A stretch of 64,000 nt of DNA from Prolixibacteraceae bacterium. GTDB taxonomy: Bacteria; Bacteroidota; Bacteroidia; Bacteroidales; Prolixibacteraceae. Positions 50,285 to 60,136 of the stretch are shown piece by piece. Below the pieces are notes generated by a model. The model made no database searches and was not told the DNA's origin. It saw only the letters and a program-made list of their open reading frames with translations. Each line of letters starts with the position of its first letter. Position 1 is the first letter of the stretch. The DNA is taken from contig DPRM01000094.1 of the NCBI GenBank assembly GCA_003537645.1, positions 50,982 to 114,981 of the forward strand, given 5' to 3'. The position numbers were made by a program, and so were the translations under genes.

Positions 50285-50593
50285 ATGTATAAAATCTATA
50301 TGCCGGAAACTATTTTTGAACTAAAAAACTTACTGGCCGATGCCGCTGAACTCGGAGCTAAAAGGGCGCTTCTTGATCTTGGGCTTTCCAAACCCTACTT
50401 GAAGGAAAGAGAAGCCAAAAGGATTTACGGCCCAACTATCGTCGAACGCTGGATAAAGGAGGGTCTTATAACTCCTGTAAAAGACGGTAACAATACCGCG
50501 AGTAAAAGAATCAGCCGGATACAAATTGAAGCCGTTGCCAAAGCGGCAAACCGTTGCACTTACCTAACAATGGATGAACGCAAAAATCAATAA
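50285..50593 (+). CDS. MerR/excisionase-like HTH protein near attR
   Basis: 102 residues. A Bacteroidota HTH form is visible: YLKEREAKRIYGPTIVERWI, then KEGLITPVKDGNNTASKRIS and IQIEAVAKAANRCTYL. The nearness to attR (70 bp) suggests an excisionase that helps int; a regulator of the right operon is the alternative. Confidence 0.78.
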   Translation: MYKIYMPETIFELKNLLADAAELGAKRALLDLGLSKPYLKEREAKRIYGPTIVERWIKEGLITPVKDGNNTASKRISRIQIEAVAKAANRCTYLTMDERKNQ

Positions 50594-50613
50594 TTTATGC
50601 ACAATTTATGCAC
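50592..50613. repeat. Two tandem AATTTATGCAC units beside attR
   Basis: The 11-bp unit occurs twice in a row, close to the recombination site, and could be a binding site for int or the nearby HTH protein. Confidence 0.5.
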
Positions 50614-50653
50614 AGCAAAAAGAGCTACAAGATTTAAACCTTGTAACTCTTTG
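50612..50653 (-). terminator. Element-supplied terminator for tRNA-Lys
   Basis: Arms 50640-50652 and 50619-50631 pair over 13 bp on the minus strand with one U-G pair (a mismatch on the plus strand), and TTTTTG follows. It lies just downstream of the tRNA CCA end. Confidence 0.78.
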
Positions 50654-50659
50654 TTTTTC

Positions 50660-50735
<76 letters not shown>

Positions 50736-50832
50736 AATCGGCGACAAAAGTAACAGTTTGTTTGGCATTAACAAAAAATAGAGATAAAATTGACTTTTAA
50801 TTACTTTTGCTTACTAACACAACCGAAGCGAA

Positions 50833-52113
50833 ATGGAACTGCTGAACTACATACCCGAAGAATTTGTGAAATTTATGCTTGTGCTCATCTTCTCCTTGTT
50901 AATCGGGCTTGAGCAAAGGCGCCACCACATTCATGAGAACGACGATCTACTTTTTGGTACCGACCGAACATTTACTTTTATTGGTTTGCTGGCCTATGTT
51001 TTGTTTATTGCCGATCCGGTCACCTTCATTCCTTTCCTGTTCGGGTTTGCCCTGATTGGACTATTGCTGGGCATTCACTATTTTCACAAAGCCGGTCAAA
51101 GCAGCAAATTCGGATTAACCAGCACCATTCTGGCTTTGCTCACCTATTGTATCCCCATTATGGTTTTCACGCAACCAATTTGGCTGGTTCTGTCATTTAT
51201 TGTGGCGCTCCTGTTAATCACCGAACTTAAAAGCCACTTCATCACATTAACTAAAAAAGCTTCCGAAGAAGAGTATATTACGCTCGCCAAATTTATCGCG
51301 TTTGCCGGCATAATACTTCCATTACTTCCTGAAGCAAATATTTCGGAGCAAATTCCAATTTCGCCGTATCACTTATGGCTGGCCATTGTAGTTGTTTCGG
51401 GTATTTCGTATTGCAGCTATTTGCTCAAGAAATTTGTTTTCCCCGATTCAGGAATTTTTCTTACCGGCCTATTGGGTGGAATTTACAGCAGCACTGCTAC
51501 AACTGTAATTCTGGCACGCAAAGAAAAACAGGGATTTGCAGGCAAGCAAACTGTTTCGGCCATCATGATCGCCAACGGAATGATGTATCTGCGCATACTT
51601 TTTCTGGCATTTATTTTCAACCGACCGGTTGCCGTAAAACTGGCAATTCCTTTTATTGTGATGTTCCTGATTACTTATTTACTTTCAAAATTCGTTGCCG
51701 GAAGTAACCGTAATAAAGTCACTGAAGAAACTCCGGATAGCATTTTGGCGTCGAATAAAAATCCGCTTGAATTCAGAACTGCTGCCGTTTTTGGCTTGCT
51801 ATTCGTTGTATTTGCATTAATTACCGATTTTGTTCTGCAAACTTACGGCAATTCGGGAGTAACCGGGATGGCTTTTGTGGTTGGAGTCACCGATATCGAT
51901 CCATTTTTACTGAACCTGCTTCAGCAAAAATCAGGCATTGATCAAATGACTATTGTACTGGCCATTTTGAATGCCACCAACAGTAATAATCTGTTAAAAA
52001 TGATTTATGCTATTACCCTGAGCAGCAAAAATATCCGTAAAGATTTAATTTTGAATTTCTCAATTTTGATTGTTTCTGGAGTGATACTGTCAATAATATT
52101 TTACTTAATTTAG
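50833..52113 (+). CDS. MgtC/DUF4010 family membrane protein
   Basis: 426 residues with about twelve hydrophobic segments. The start EEFVKFMLVLIFSLLIGLEQ matches the MgtC/SapB N-terminal domain, with Glu and Arg residues conserved after the second helix; the second half (TGLLGGIYSSTATTVILARK and GVTDIDPFLLNLLQ) is typical of DUF4010. Function of this family in magnesium or membrane homeostasis is only suggested. It is the first host gene to the right of the element. Confidence 0.85.
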   Translation: MELLNYIPEEFVKFMLVLIFSLLIGLEQRRHHIHENDDLLFGTDRTFTFIGLLAYVLFIADPVTFIPFLFGFALIGLLLGIHYFHKAGQSSKFGLTSTILALLTYCIPIMVFTQPIWLVLSFIVALLLITELKSHFITLTKKASEEEYITLAKFIAFAGIILPLLPEANISEQIPISPYHLWLAIVVVSGISYCSYLLKKFVFPDSGIFLTGLLGGIYSSTATTVILARKEKQGFAGKQTVSAIMIANGMMYLRILFLAFIFNRPVAVKLAIPFIVMFLITYLLSKFVAGSNRNKVTEETPDSILASNKNPLEFRTAAVFGLLFVVFALITDFVLQTYGNSGVTGMAFVVGVTDIDPFLLNLLQQKSGIDQMTIVLAILNATNSNNLLKMIYAITLSSKNIRKDLILNFSILIVSGVILSIIFYLI

Positions 52114-52155
52114 CGTTGTTAATTTTACAACAGAAAACAGAAAAACAGAAAAAAG

Positions 52156-53658
52156 ATGAAACGATTACCATATTCAAAACTTCTCGCTGTATTTTTATTT
52201 GCCGCACTTTTTATTTCGGGATGCAAGAAAGAGGAAGAACCAATTCCGGAAAAACCTGTAATTACAAAAGTTATCCCGAAGGCCAGCGATGTTAACTTGT
52301 TCGTTTATTACGGATTGCATGATTACTATCTGTGGAATTATGCTGTTCCGGCTCTTTCGGATAAAAAATATGAAAAAGCTGATAGTTTGAATTCTTTCCT
52401 GAATAAATTCACTGATCCTGAAAAGCTGTTTACAAGTTTGCTGTATAAGTACGAAGAAATCGACAAATGGTCGTTTATTGTTGACAACTCGAAAACAATC
52501 GACGACTGGATCGCCGGCATTTCAGAAACAATGGGATACGATTTTATGCTTGGCCGGATTGGTTCTTCGGGCAACCTTTTTGGATTTGTAAGATATGTAT
52601 ATAAAGATTCTCCGGCTGAAGCCGCCGGTATAAAACGTGGCGACATTTTCTTAAAAGTGAATGATACGCAGCTCAGCCTGACAAACTATCAGCAGCTTCT
52701 GTTTAGTACCAAAACCTACAAATTATCGTTTGCAACCATCGCGAATAACTCTATTTCTGACAATGGACAATCGGTAACAATGACTGCCATTGAAATGCAG
52801 GAAAACCCAATTAATATGGATACCGTTTTTGTTTACAACAATCAAAAAATCGGGTACCTGGTTTACAATAGTTTTAATTCCGATTTTGACATTCAGCTAA
52901 ACAATGTTTTCAAAAAATTTAAAGATGCCAATATCGACCAATTAGTAGTTGATTTGCGCTACAATGGTGGAGGTTCGGTTCAGAGCAGCATATATTTTGC
53001 CAGTATGATTTACGGACCCGATGAGTCGAAAGTGTTTGCAAAATCGCAATACAATGAAGGATTACAAGCCTATCTTATTGACAGATACGGTGATTCTGCA
53101 CTCTCCGACAATTTGGTGAGAACCATCGAAGCAACAACAGAAAATCCGATGACGCTCATCAACACGGTCAACATGCGGAAAGTTTACTTCATTGTATCTG
53201 ACAATACTGCTTCGGCCAGCGAAATGTTGATTAACGGATTAAAACCTCACATGACCGTAAAGGTTATTGGAACCAATACCAACGGAAAATATACCGGATC
53301 GACAACTTTGAGAGACCTTGATGAAAATGGGAAAGTAAATCCCGGTCACGATTACGCCATGCAGCCAATCATTGTAAAATATGCCAATTCGTTAGGTGTT
53401 TCAGACTTTGTTGATGGCTTGGCACCCGACATTAAAGCAGAAGAAGATTTTGCAGCTTTGCTACCATTTGGCGACCCAAACGAAGATTTACTAAGCGTTG
53501 TATTGGCTGATATCAAAGGAATGCCGGTGACCGGAATGACCTTAAAATCGGCAAAAATTGGATTGCAGAAAGTGGCAGACAGCCGCGATTTTAAACCTTA
53601 TGCCCACGAAATGTATGTTAATCCTGAAAAAATACGTGGATACAAAAAAATAGAATAA
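52156..53658 (+). CDS. S41-family C-terminal processing protease, lipoprotein
   Basis: 500 residues with a lipobox at FISGC (Cys22). An N-terminal helical part is followed by a PDZ domain (KDSPAEAAGIKRGDIFLKVN near residue 155) and the S41 catalytic core, with VVDLRYNGGG near residue 270 and the nucleophile serine in DNTASASEMLING near residue 355. Catalytic lysine is likely in GTNTNGKYTGS. It should cleave C-terminal ends of proteins in the outer leaflet or periplasm. It forms an operon with the creatininase gene three bases downstream. Confidence 0.9.
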   Translation: MKRLPYSKLLAVFLFAALFISGCKKEEEPIPEKPVITKVIPKASDVNLFVYYGLHDYYLWNYAVPALSDKKYEKADSLNSFLNKFTDPEKLFTSLLYKYEEIDKWSFIVDNSKTIDDWIAGISETMGYDFMLGRIGSSGNLFGFVRYVYKDSPAEAAGIKRGDIFLKVNDTQLSLTNYQQLLFSTKTYKLSFATIANNSISDNGQSVTMTAIEMQENPINMDTVFVYNNQKIGYLVYNSFNSDFDIQLNNVFKKFKDANIDQLVVDLRYNGGGSVQSSIYFASMIYGPDESKVFAKSQYNEGLQAYLIDRYGDSALSDNLVRTIEATTENPMTLINTVNMRKVYFIVSDNTASASEMLINGLKPHMTVKVIGTNTNGKYTGSTTLRDLDENGKVNPGHDYAMQPIIVKYANSLGVSDFVDGLAPDIKAEEDFAALLPFGDPNEDLLSVVLADIKGMPVTGMTLKSAKIGLQKVADSRDFKPYAHEMYVNPEKIRGYKKIE

Positions 53659-53660
53659 CC

Positions 53661-54539
53661 ATGAAAAAACTATTTAGTTTCCTGCCATTCCTTTTTGTCA
53701 TTTTCTCACTTCAGGCACAACAACTTTCCTACAGGCTCGAGGAACTTACAGCGCCCGATTACATTAAGGCAGTCGAAAAATCAGGAAAAACCTGCATCCT
53801 GCCTATCGGAGTATTCGAAAAACACGGACCTCATCTTCCGCTTGGAACCGACGTTTTCATTGCCCGCGAATATGCATTGAGAGCTGCCGAAAAAGAATAC
53901 ACAGTCGTATTTCCGTGGTATTATTTCAGCCAGATAAACGAAGCCCGCCAACAACCGGGAACAATCGCCTACAGCCCCGAATTAATCTGGAAAGTGCTTC
54001 AGGAAACACTCGACGAACTGGCCCGAAACGGATTCGAAAAAATAATCATCGTGAACGGACATGGTGGAAACAATGCATTTCTGAATTACTTTGGAATGGC
54101 GCAGCTTTCGGAACGCCGTTCGTACAGTTTATATTGGTTTCAGCCCACCACCGATCCTGAAGTACTAAAAAAAGCAGAATCATTGACGCAGCACGACCGT
54201 TTCGATCAGCATGCGGGGAACAGAGAATCATCCGTTTTAACCGCCATTGCTCCTGATGTTGTTCATCTGGATCGGGCAGGACAACAATCGGGTATTGATT
54301 TGGACAGGCTGAAAAACCTTCCGAATGTTTATACCGGTATTTGGTGGTATGCAAAGTATCCTAACCACTATTCAGGCGACGGATCAAAAGCAAATGCCCA
54401 CGCTGGCGAGCTTTTAATTAACTCAACAGTTGACCAGCTGGTGAAAATGATTCAGGCAGTAAAAAGTGATAAAGTTACTCCAGCTCTTCAGAAACAGTTT
54501 TTCGATGAAGCGGAAAATCCACTAAAAACCAAGCAGTAA
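53661..54539 (+). CDS. Exported creatininase-family amidohydrolase
   Basis: 292 residues with a signal peptide ending near LQAQ. The metal ligands are seen in PIGVFEKHGPHLPLGTDVFI (Glu, His, Asp) near residue 50, INGHGGN-type motif VNGHGGNNAFL near residue 132, and DQHAGNRESSV near residue 185. The family hydrolyses creatinine, formylated purine precursors and related amides; the substrate here is unknown. Export to the periplasm is unusual for it. Confidence 0.88.
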   Translation: MKKLFSFLPFLFVIFSLQAQQLSYRLEELTAPDYIKAVEKSGKTCILPIGVFEKHGPHLPLGTDVFIAREYALRAAEKEYTVVFPWYYFSQINEARQQPGTIAYSPELIWKVLQETLDELARNGFEKIIIVNGHGGNNAFLNYFGMAQLSERRSYSLYWFQPTTDPEVLKKAESLTQHDRFDQHAGNRESSVLTAIAPDVVHLDRAGQQSGIDLDRLKNLPNVYTGIWWYAKYPNHYSGDGSKANAHAGELLINSTVDQLVKMIQAVKSDKVTPALQKQFFDEAENPLKTKQ

Positions 54540-54573
54540 ACTCTCAACCGGGAACCTTACAATAACTATAACC

Positions 54574-54996
54574 CTACTGCTTCCTGTTGTTTACGATTCG
54601 GGGAATCAGATACCTGAAACCTGTAGATATTCCGAAAAACATTGAGAAAACAATTATTCCGAGCAGTAATTCAATGGCAACGATTACCCATTCTGTTTGA
54701 AATGAATTCAGCCGAAATGTTAATTCGTTTTGCCAAATAAGGATAATACTAAAAATCAGTTCAGTAATAACCATACCGGTAAGAAATCCAAGCAGACGGA
54801 TTTTTTTCAGGGGAAAGAGAATCCCCTTTTCAGGAACAGAATTGGCTGACGTGAAAATTGCAGCAAAAATGAGCGGGAAATAGCACAAATAAAACTGGTT
54901 TGTCCGGGCTATCAGAATTACCGAAATCATAAATATTATTCCGGCGAAAAGATAAAAATTTGGTTTGGCCAACCATTTTTGATAGTTCATCGTCAT
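54574..54996 (-). CDS. Small membrane protein with four predicted spans
   Basis: 140 residues with four hydrophobic helices (LFAGIIFMISVILIA, FPLIFAAIFT, LLGFLTGMVITELIFSII and AIELLLGIIVFSMFFGI). I start at the ATG at 54996, which overlaps the previous gene's stop as ATGA. No family recognised; coupled translation suggests it works with that small protein. Confidence 0.6.
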   Translation of the reverse strand: MTMNYQKWLAKPNFYLFAGIIFMISVILIARTNQFYLCYFPLIFAAIFTSANSVPEKGILFPLKKIRLLGFLTGMVITELIFSIILIWQNELTFRLNSFQTEWVIVAIELLLGIIVFSMFFGISTGFRYLIPRIVNNRKQ

Positions 54997-55286
54997 GCAA
55001 TTTTTTGAAACCATTTCTGAAATAAAGCACCAATGAAGGGCACCAAATGTTCGATTCCCTTAACTGGGCCAACAAAACTGTAAGTCCATAAAACGAATAA
55101 AAATCCCCACACAACGATATAATAATCAGGAATAAAACGGGTTACAAAAAAAAAGATATACAACCCCGCTAACTGACGCAGATAAAAGCTGGTCATCGAA
55201 TCTTTTTTAATGCTGTTTAATGCCCATGCAATCACCCAACCAACAGGTGTGAGATGTGCCAGCATCGATTTCATTTTCGGATTCAT
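54993..55286 (-). CDS. Small membrane protein (DUF4870/TM2-like)
   Basis: 97 residues starting MNPKMKSMLAHLTPVGWVIA, then spans AGLYIFFFVTRFIPDYYIVV and VWGFLFVLWTYSFVG. The MLAHLTPVGWVIA opening and short length resemble DUF4870-type proteins. It overlaps the 140-residue gene by four bases and is 18 bases after the EamA gene. Confidence 0.65.
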   Translation of the reverse strand: MNPKMKSMLAHLTPVGWVIAWALNSIKKDSMTSFYLRQLAGLYIFFFVTRFIPDYYIVVWGFLFVLWTYSFVGPVKGIEHLVPFIGALFQKWFQKIA

Positions 55287-55304
55287 AACTCAAATTTTTA
55301 GTAA

Positions 55305-56216
55305 TTATAAAAAGAAAATTGCGACACCACCAACAGTAATTACAGCTCCGATGATTTCTTTCCAATTTACTTTTTCGTGGAAAAACAGGATCGCCGGAGC
55401 AATTATTAATACCGGAACAATTGACATGATAGTTGCAGCAATGCCTGCCTGTGTATTTTGAACGGCCAGCAATGAAAAGGAAACTCCCAAAAACGGGCCG
55501 AATAATGAACCCAATGCAATTCGCTTCATGGCCGATTTGTGCTGAATGGCTTTCCATAATTTTCCGTACCGTTTGGCAAAGAGCAAAATTATTGCAAAGC
55601 CAACCATACCGGTTATCACCCTGATATGCGAAGCGGCAAAGGCATCGTACTCGCCCATTCCCTTCTTGCTTAAGACCAGCCCAACCCCTTGCCCTACTGC
55701 CCCGCCAAATGCAAGCAATAGCCCCGGAATACTATAATTGGTGGTAATTTTTCGTCTCTTTTTAGAATCTTCCTCTTTCTTTTCACGCTTAAGGATTACG
55801 ATCGAAATACCGGTCAAGGTAACCACCATGCCAACCAATTTCATCGGACTAAGCACCTCATCGAGTAAAATCCAACTTGCAAAAGCTGTTATTGGTGGCG
55901 CCAAAGCCATAATCAGCATCGAAATTCGCGCGCCAATTACTACGTAGGCCTGAAATAACAATAAATCGCCAACCACAAAACCAACCAGGCCTGAAAGTGC
56001 CAGCCACAGCCAACTTTCTGTTCCGGCATCGAGCGGAAGAAACAAACCTCTTCTGAAATAATTGACAATTCCGTAGATGAAAAAAGCAATAATTAAACGA
56101 ATTAAGTTAACCGATAATGAACCAACTTTTTTACCCGCCGACTCAAACGACATGCTGGTAACTGTCCAGAAAACAGCTGTAAGCAGCGCGGCAATCTCAC
56201 CAAAATACATACTCAT
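55305..56216 (-). CDS. EamA/DMT-family permease
   Basis: 303 residues with ten hydrophobic segments in two homologous EamA halves (1-145 and 155-300). The first half begins YFGEIAALLTAVFWTVTSM and the second has LGSLFGPFLGVSFSLLAVQN with IVPVLIIAPAILFFHEKVNW. The family exports amino acids, nucleotides or drugs; the substrate is not assigned. Confidence 0.88.
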   Translation of the reverse strand: MSMYFGEIAALLTAVFWTVTSMSFESAGKKVGSLSVNLIRLIIAFFIYGIVNYFRRGLFLPLDAGTESWLWLALSGLVGFVVGDLLLFQAYVVIGARISMLIMALAPPITAFASWILLDEVLSPMKLVGMVVTLTGISIVILKREKKEEDSKKRRKITTNYSIPGLLLAFGGAVGQGVGLVLSKKGMGEYDAFAASHIRVITGMVGFAIILLFAKRYGKLWKAIQHKSAMKRIALGSLFGPFLGVSFSLLAVQNTQAGIAATIMSIVPVLIIAPAILFFHEKVNWKEIIGAVITVGGVAIFFL

Positions 56217-56339
56217 TGGATTTCTTTTGTAAGGAAGGCGCGAAGATATAGAAAGATTGACTATTAGACGATTTACTATTTACAATTTGCAGGCAATAAT
56301 TAGCCATCAAAAACCGAAATAAACAAATAGCAAATATTT

Positions 56340-56729
56340 TCACTCCATATCGCTTAACTGAAGATCTAGTGCTCTTACAGAAATTTGAATTTCGCGAACC
56401 GATAGTGCAAGCGAAAGAATTAGAAGAATTAAAGCAATCCCAAATGTAATTTCGGCCAGGGCTGAAAAATGTACATAAATCAGAAACATGCAAATTACAC
56501 ACAGCAAAAGACTGGAAATTCCAAGTACCTGCATGGTTTGCGTTAGCCGAAGCCGTTTCCGCAGATTTTTTATTTGCCCGAGAAGTATTTTATTGGGATT
56601 TTCTTTAAAGGTGGCATGAAGTCCTCTAACAACCGCAGCATAGGCCAGAAACCGGTTGGTATAGGCAAGTAAAATCAACGAAACAGCCGAAAACAAAAGC
56701 GCAGGGGTAGTAAGGGTCAATTGTTCCAT
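56340..56729 (-). CDS. DUF2721 membrane protein
   Basis: About 129 residues from the ATG at 56729 (MEQLTLTTPALLFSAVSLIL). The family pattern is clear: first span, LAYTNRFLAYAAVVR, a charged loop with QIKNLRKRLRLTQTMQ, then two spans and the end SVREIQISVRALDLQL. Function is unknown. An alternative start at 56756 would add nine residues. Confidence 0.75.
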   Translation of the reverse strand: MEQLTLTTPALLFSAVSLILLAYTNRFLAYAAVVRGLHATFKENPNKILLGQIKNLRKRLRLTQTMQVLGISSLLLCVICMFLIYVHFSALAEITFGIALILLILSLALSVREIQISVRALDLQLSDME

Positions 56730-56774
56730 GATGTGAAAATTAGTGCCTAAAGACAAACTATTTACTCTTAAATT

Positions 56775-56834
56775 ATTTACAATTTACTATTAGGGGTTGC
56801 TGTTGTTTTACGCCCTAAATAGTAAATTGTAAAT
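56775..56834 (-). terminator. Long hairpin between the TlpA-like and DUF2721 genes
   Basis: Arms 56775-56795 and 56813-56834 pair over about 21 bases with one bulge and a 17-base loop. The motif TTTACTATTTACAATTT recurs near 56271, so it may belong to an interspersed family. Confidence 0.5.
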
Positions 56835-56850
56835 CAACAAGTGGTAAATA

Positions 56851-57942
56851 TCAGTTAAGCAACCCATTGATGGTTTCGGGAAGTTTTTCCTCGCGGAGAT
56901 TACGCCCGATAATTTTGCCGGTTCTGTCAACCAACAAATTGGCAGGAATTGAGTTAACTGAATAGATGGCTGCCGCTTCGTTTTTCCAGCCTTTTAAATC
57001 AGAAACATGTGGCCAGCTCAACAGATCGTCGGCAATGGCTTTTTCCCATTTGGCTTTATCAGAATCGAGAGAAACGCCAAAAACACCAAACCCTTTGTCC
57101 TTGAATTTATTAAAAGTTGCCACTACATTTGGGTTTTCGCGACGGCAGGGTCCACACCATGAGGCCCAAAAATCAACAAGCGTATATTCGTTTTTCGAAT
57201 AAATTTCGCTCAATTTCACCGGATTCCCATTTAAATCATTCATTGTAAAGTCGGGTGCTATTTGACCAATCGCAACTGATTTAAGTTTCACAACCCTGTC
57301 GCGCAGCGTAAGAACAATTGGCACCGAATCAAGTTTTGCATCCATCGACGATAAAAAGCCGTCGAGTACATCTGATTCCATATCGTAATAAACGCGACTT
57401 AGCAAATAGGGAGAGACGAAAGAAGCAGGATTGGCCTTAATGTAGTCTTTTTGCAGATCATCGATTGAGCTGAATACACTCTCGGCCAGTGCCATTAAAC
57501 TGTCGGCCTTTACTTTTTCCCCGGCTTTTTCAGCAGCTTTCGATTGCTCAAAAATTACCATTCCCTGTCCATCAAGTTTGTCAATTTTTTCCTGAACAGA
57601 CTGGAATTCATCATGAACCACCGAGCCCACCACTTTAGCGACTGTTAGGGAATCAACTCTTCCGATAATTGAAATCGCAGAGTTCTCAATAAAGAAAGGT
57701 AACTTTTCTTTCCCACTACCAACATTCAAATAATATACATCAGGATTTTTGACACTTCCTTTAAAGAGACATGCTCCATCAACAAATTCAGCCGAATCAA
57801 GTTTAATCCAGTTGCCCTTGATACGTTGAGTAAGGTAGGCTTTTCCTTCAGCCCCTGATATATTAACTTCAACCTTATACGATGGAGTTTTGGAACAGGC
57901 AAAAATGCCCAACAAAAGGGCAATCAGCAGCAAATTTTTCAT
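56851..57942 (-). CDS. TlpA-like thiol-disulfide oxidoreductase lipoprotein
   Basis: 363 residues, lipobox IFAC at Cys16. A beta-rich DUF4369 domain (about 20-120) is followed by a helical linker and an AhpC/TSA-type thioredoxin domain with the active site ASWCGPCRRENP near residue 262. It should reduce or isomerise disulfides at the periplasmic face. Similar two-domain lipoproteins are very common in Bacteroidota. Confidence 0.92.
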   Translation of the reverse strand: MKNLLLIALLLGIFACSKTPSYKVEVNISGAEGKAYLTQRIKGNWIKLDSAEFVDGACLFKGSVKNPDVYYLNVGSGKEKLPFFIENSAISIIGRVDSLTVAKVVGSVVHDEFQSVQEKIDKLDGQGMVIFEQSKAAEKAGEKVKADSLMALAESVFSSIDDLQKDYIKANPASFVSPYLLSRVYYDMESDVLDGFLSSMDAKLDSVPIVLTLRDRVVKLKSVAIGQIAPDFTMNDLNGNPVKLSEIYSKNEYTLVDFWASWCGPCRRENPNVVATFNKFKDKGFGVFGVSLDSDKAKWEKAIADDLLSWPHVSDLKGWKNEAAAIYSVNSIPANLLVDRTGKIIGRNLREEKLPETINGLLN

Positions 57943-58010
57943 AGTTGTGTTTTTGAATGGTAATTAGTGCAAAATAAGATAATTTAATGAATGATTATCA
58001 ACATAAACCA

Positions 58011-58043
58011 CAAAAAAAAACCGGCACAACTGTCCGGTTTTTC
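58011..58043 (-). terminator. Terminator of asnB
   Basis: AAAAACCGGAC and GTGCCGGTTTTT pair on the minus strand and nine T follow. Confidence 0.85.
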
Positions 58044-58089
58044 TGTTTCAATCAAAATAATGAGAAAATTTATACTGAAACGACTAAAA

Positions 58090-59760
58090 CTATTTTTTGT
58101 AAGCTTCCAGATGTACACTTCCAACCGAACGGCCCGAAGGATCGGCATTGTTTTTAAAGCTGGCATCCCACTCTAACGCAATTGGAGTGCTGCATGCGAT
58201 TGAAGGAACTGAGGGTACGCAACTTGCTGCTGAATCGGACGGGAAATGCTCGGTAAAAATAGAACGGTAGTAATACTCTTCTTTCGATGGCGGCGTATTG
58301 ATCGGGAAACGGAATTTTGCAGTATTCATTTGTTCGTCGGTAACTTTTTCGGCGACCATTGCTTTTAGCGAGTCGATCCAATTATAGCCAACACCATCCG
58401 AAAACTGTTCTTTCTGGCGCCAAACAACGCTCACGGGTAAATAATCCTCAAATGCTTTGCGAACAATCCATTTTTCCATGCGGCCATTTTTAGCCATCTT
58501 TTCTTCAGGGTTAATACGCATTGCCACATCCATAAATTCTTTGTCGAGGAAAGGCACACGACCTTCAACTCCCCAGGCTGCCAGCGATTTATTGGCACGC
58601 AAACAATCATACAAATGGAGTTTCCCCAATTTGCGAACAGTTTCCTCATGAAATGCCTGAGCGTTGGGTGCCTTGTGGAAATACAGGTAACCACCAAATA
58701 TTTCGTCGGCTCCTTCGCCTGAAAGCACCATCTTCACGCCCATTGATTTAATTACACGGGCAAGCAGATACATTGGAGTTGATGCACGAATAGTTGTAAC
58801 ATCATACGTTTCAAGGTGATAAATCACGTCACGCAAGGCATCCATTCCATCCTGAACAGTAAAATGAATTTCATGATGAATGGTTCCGATATGATCAGCC
58901 ACTTTTTTAGCCGCAACCAAATCGGGCGAACCTACCAAACCTACTGCAAATGAATGCAGCTGCGGCCAATAAGCAGTTTCCGAGTCCTGCGATTCGATTC
59001 TGAAGGCCGCGTATTTTTTTGCAATCGCAGAAATAACAGAAGAATCGAGCCCTCCGGAAAGTAACACACCATAAGGAACGTCAGACATTAACTGACGATG
59101 GACAGCATCTTCGAGCGCTTTTCGCAAAACATCAATATCGCAATCATTGTCTTTCACCGCATCAAACGAAGTCCAATCGCGTTCGTACCAGGTTTTTACT
59201 TCACCATCGGGACTGTACAGATATTTTCCGGGTAAAAACTCTTCAATCTTGCTGCACACACCTTCCAGCGATTTCAGTTCCGAAGCCACATAGAAATTAC
59301 CCGATTTATCCCATCCCTGATACAACGGGATGATTCCAATATGGTCGCGCGCTACCAAATACACATCTTTTTCCTGATCGTACAAGGCAAAGGCGAAGAT
59401 TCCATTCAGATCTTCCAGAAAATCAATGCCTTTCTCGCGGTACAAAGCCAAAATTACTTCACAATCAGATTGTGTTAAGAATTCGTAAGAATCACCCAAT
59501 CTTTTTCTTATTTCCTGATGATTATATATTTCTCCATTGACTGCCAATACCAGTTTACCATCTTTGCTGTACAATGGCTGACCACCCGATGCAGGGTCAA
59601 CAATCGACAATCGTTCGTGCGACAGAATTGCCTTATCGCATGAGAATACACCCGACCAATCGGGTCCGCGATGGCGAATTTTCTTCGACATTTTCAAAAC
59701 CTGGGGGCGCAATTCCTGCGATTTCACGTTTAAATCAAATACACCTACAAATCCACACAT
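58090..59760 (-). CDS. asnB: Asparagine synthetase B, glutamine-hydrolysing
   Basis: The enzyme makes asparagine from aspartate, ATP and glutamine. Translation starts at MCGFVGVFD (59760) so that the catalytic Cys2 is exposed after Met removal; an upstream in-frame start would hide it. The glutaminase domain covers about 1-200 (SHERLSIVDPASGGQPL, AVNGEIYNH), and the synthetase domain has the pyrophosphate loop LLSGGLDSSVISA near residue 235. 556 residues is the family length. A 376-bp AT-rich gap separates it from ychF. Confidence 0.97.
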   Translation of the reverse strand: MCGFVGVFDLNVKSQELRPQVLKMSKKIRHRGPDWSGVFSCDKAILSHERLSIVDPASGGQPLYSKDGKLVLAVNGEIYNHQEIRKRLGDSYEFLTQSDCEVILALYREKGIDFLEDLNGIFAFALYDQEKDVYLVARDHIGIIPLYQGWDKSGNFYVASELKSLEGVCSKIEEFLPGKYLYSPDGEVKTWYERDWTSFDAVKDNDCDIDVLRKALEDAVHRQLMSDVPYGVLLSGGLDSSVISAIAKKYAAFRIESQDSETAYWPQLHSFAVGLVGSPDLVAAKKVADHIGTIHHEIHFTVQDGMDALRDVIYHLETYDVTTIRASTPMYLLARVIKSMGVKMVLSGEGADEIFGGYLYFHKAPNAQAFHEETVRKLGKLHLYDCLRANKSLAAWGVEGRVPFLDKEFMDVAMRINPEEKMAKNGRMEKWIVRKAFEDYLPVSVVWRQKEQFSDGVGYNWIDSLKAMVAEKVTDEQMNTAKFRFPINTPPSKEEYYYRSIFTEHFPSDSAASCVPSVPSIACSTPIALEWDASFKNNADPSGRSVGSVHLEAYKK

Positions 59761-60136
59761 ATTATCAGTTTTAAATATTAGCGCTCGTTTTATCAATATT
59801 TTGTCCAAAAATAGTCTTTTTGATTATATTTTAAAACTTTCACTGTCTTTTTTCTTGTTTTTTTGTCATTTTTTGTGTTTTTTGATATTTAACACAAGCA
59901 AATTGATTTTAGATAAAACATCAATTTACCCAGCCCCTCCCCTTTCAATTCGATTAAAATTTCAGAATAATTAATTCTTTAAAAACTATACCCGAATTAA
60001 AACAACAAACAAGAAAGAATTTTGTGCATTTTTATTCATACACCCCCATTTATAAAATTGCACAATTAAAGAATGGCAGAAACAAAAAAAGCAGCCAAAA
60101 TTGACTGCTTCTTTAAATATTTGTGTAAAATTTTTC
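59761..60136. promoter_or_regulatory. asnB upstream gap (no gene seen)
   Basis: 376 bp, very T-rich near asnB (59800-59890). A terminator hairpin for ychF lies at its right end (60082-60113). No ORF or clear riboswitch is seen; the long leader could hold a control element. Confidence 0.35.
60082..60113 (-). terminator. Terminator of ychF
   Basis: AAGCAGTCAA and TTGGCTGCTT pair on the minus strand, followed by seven T. Confidence 0.8.
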
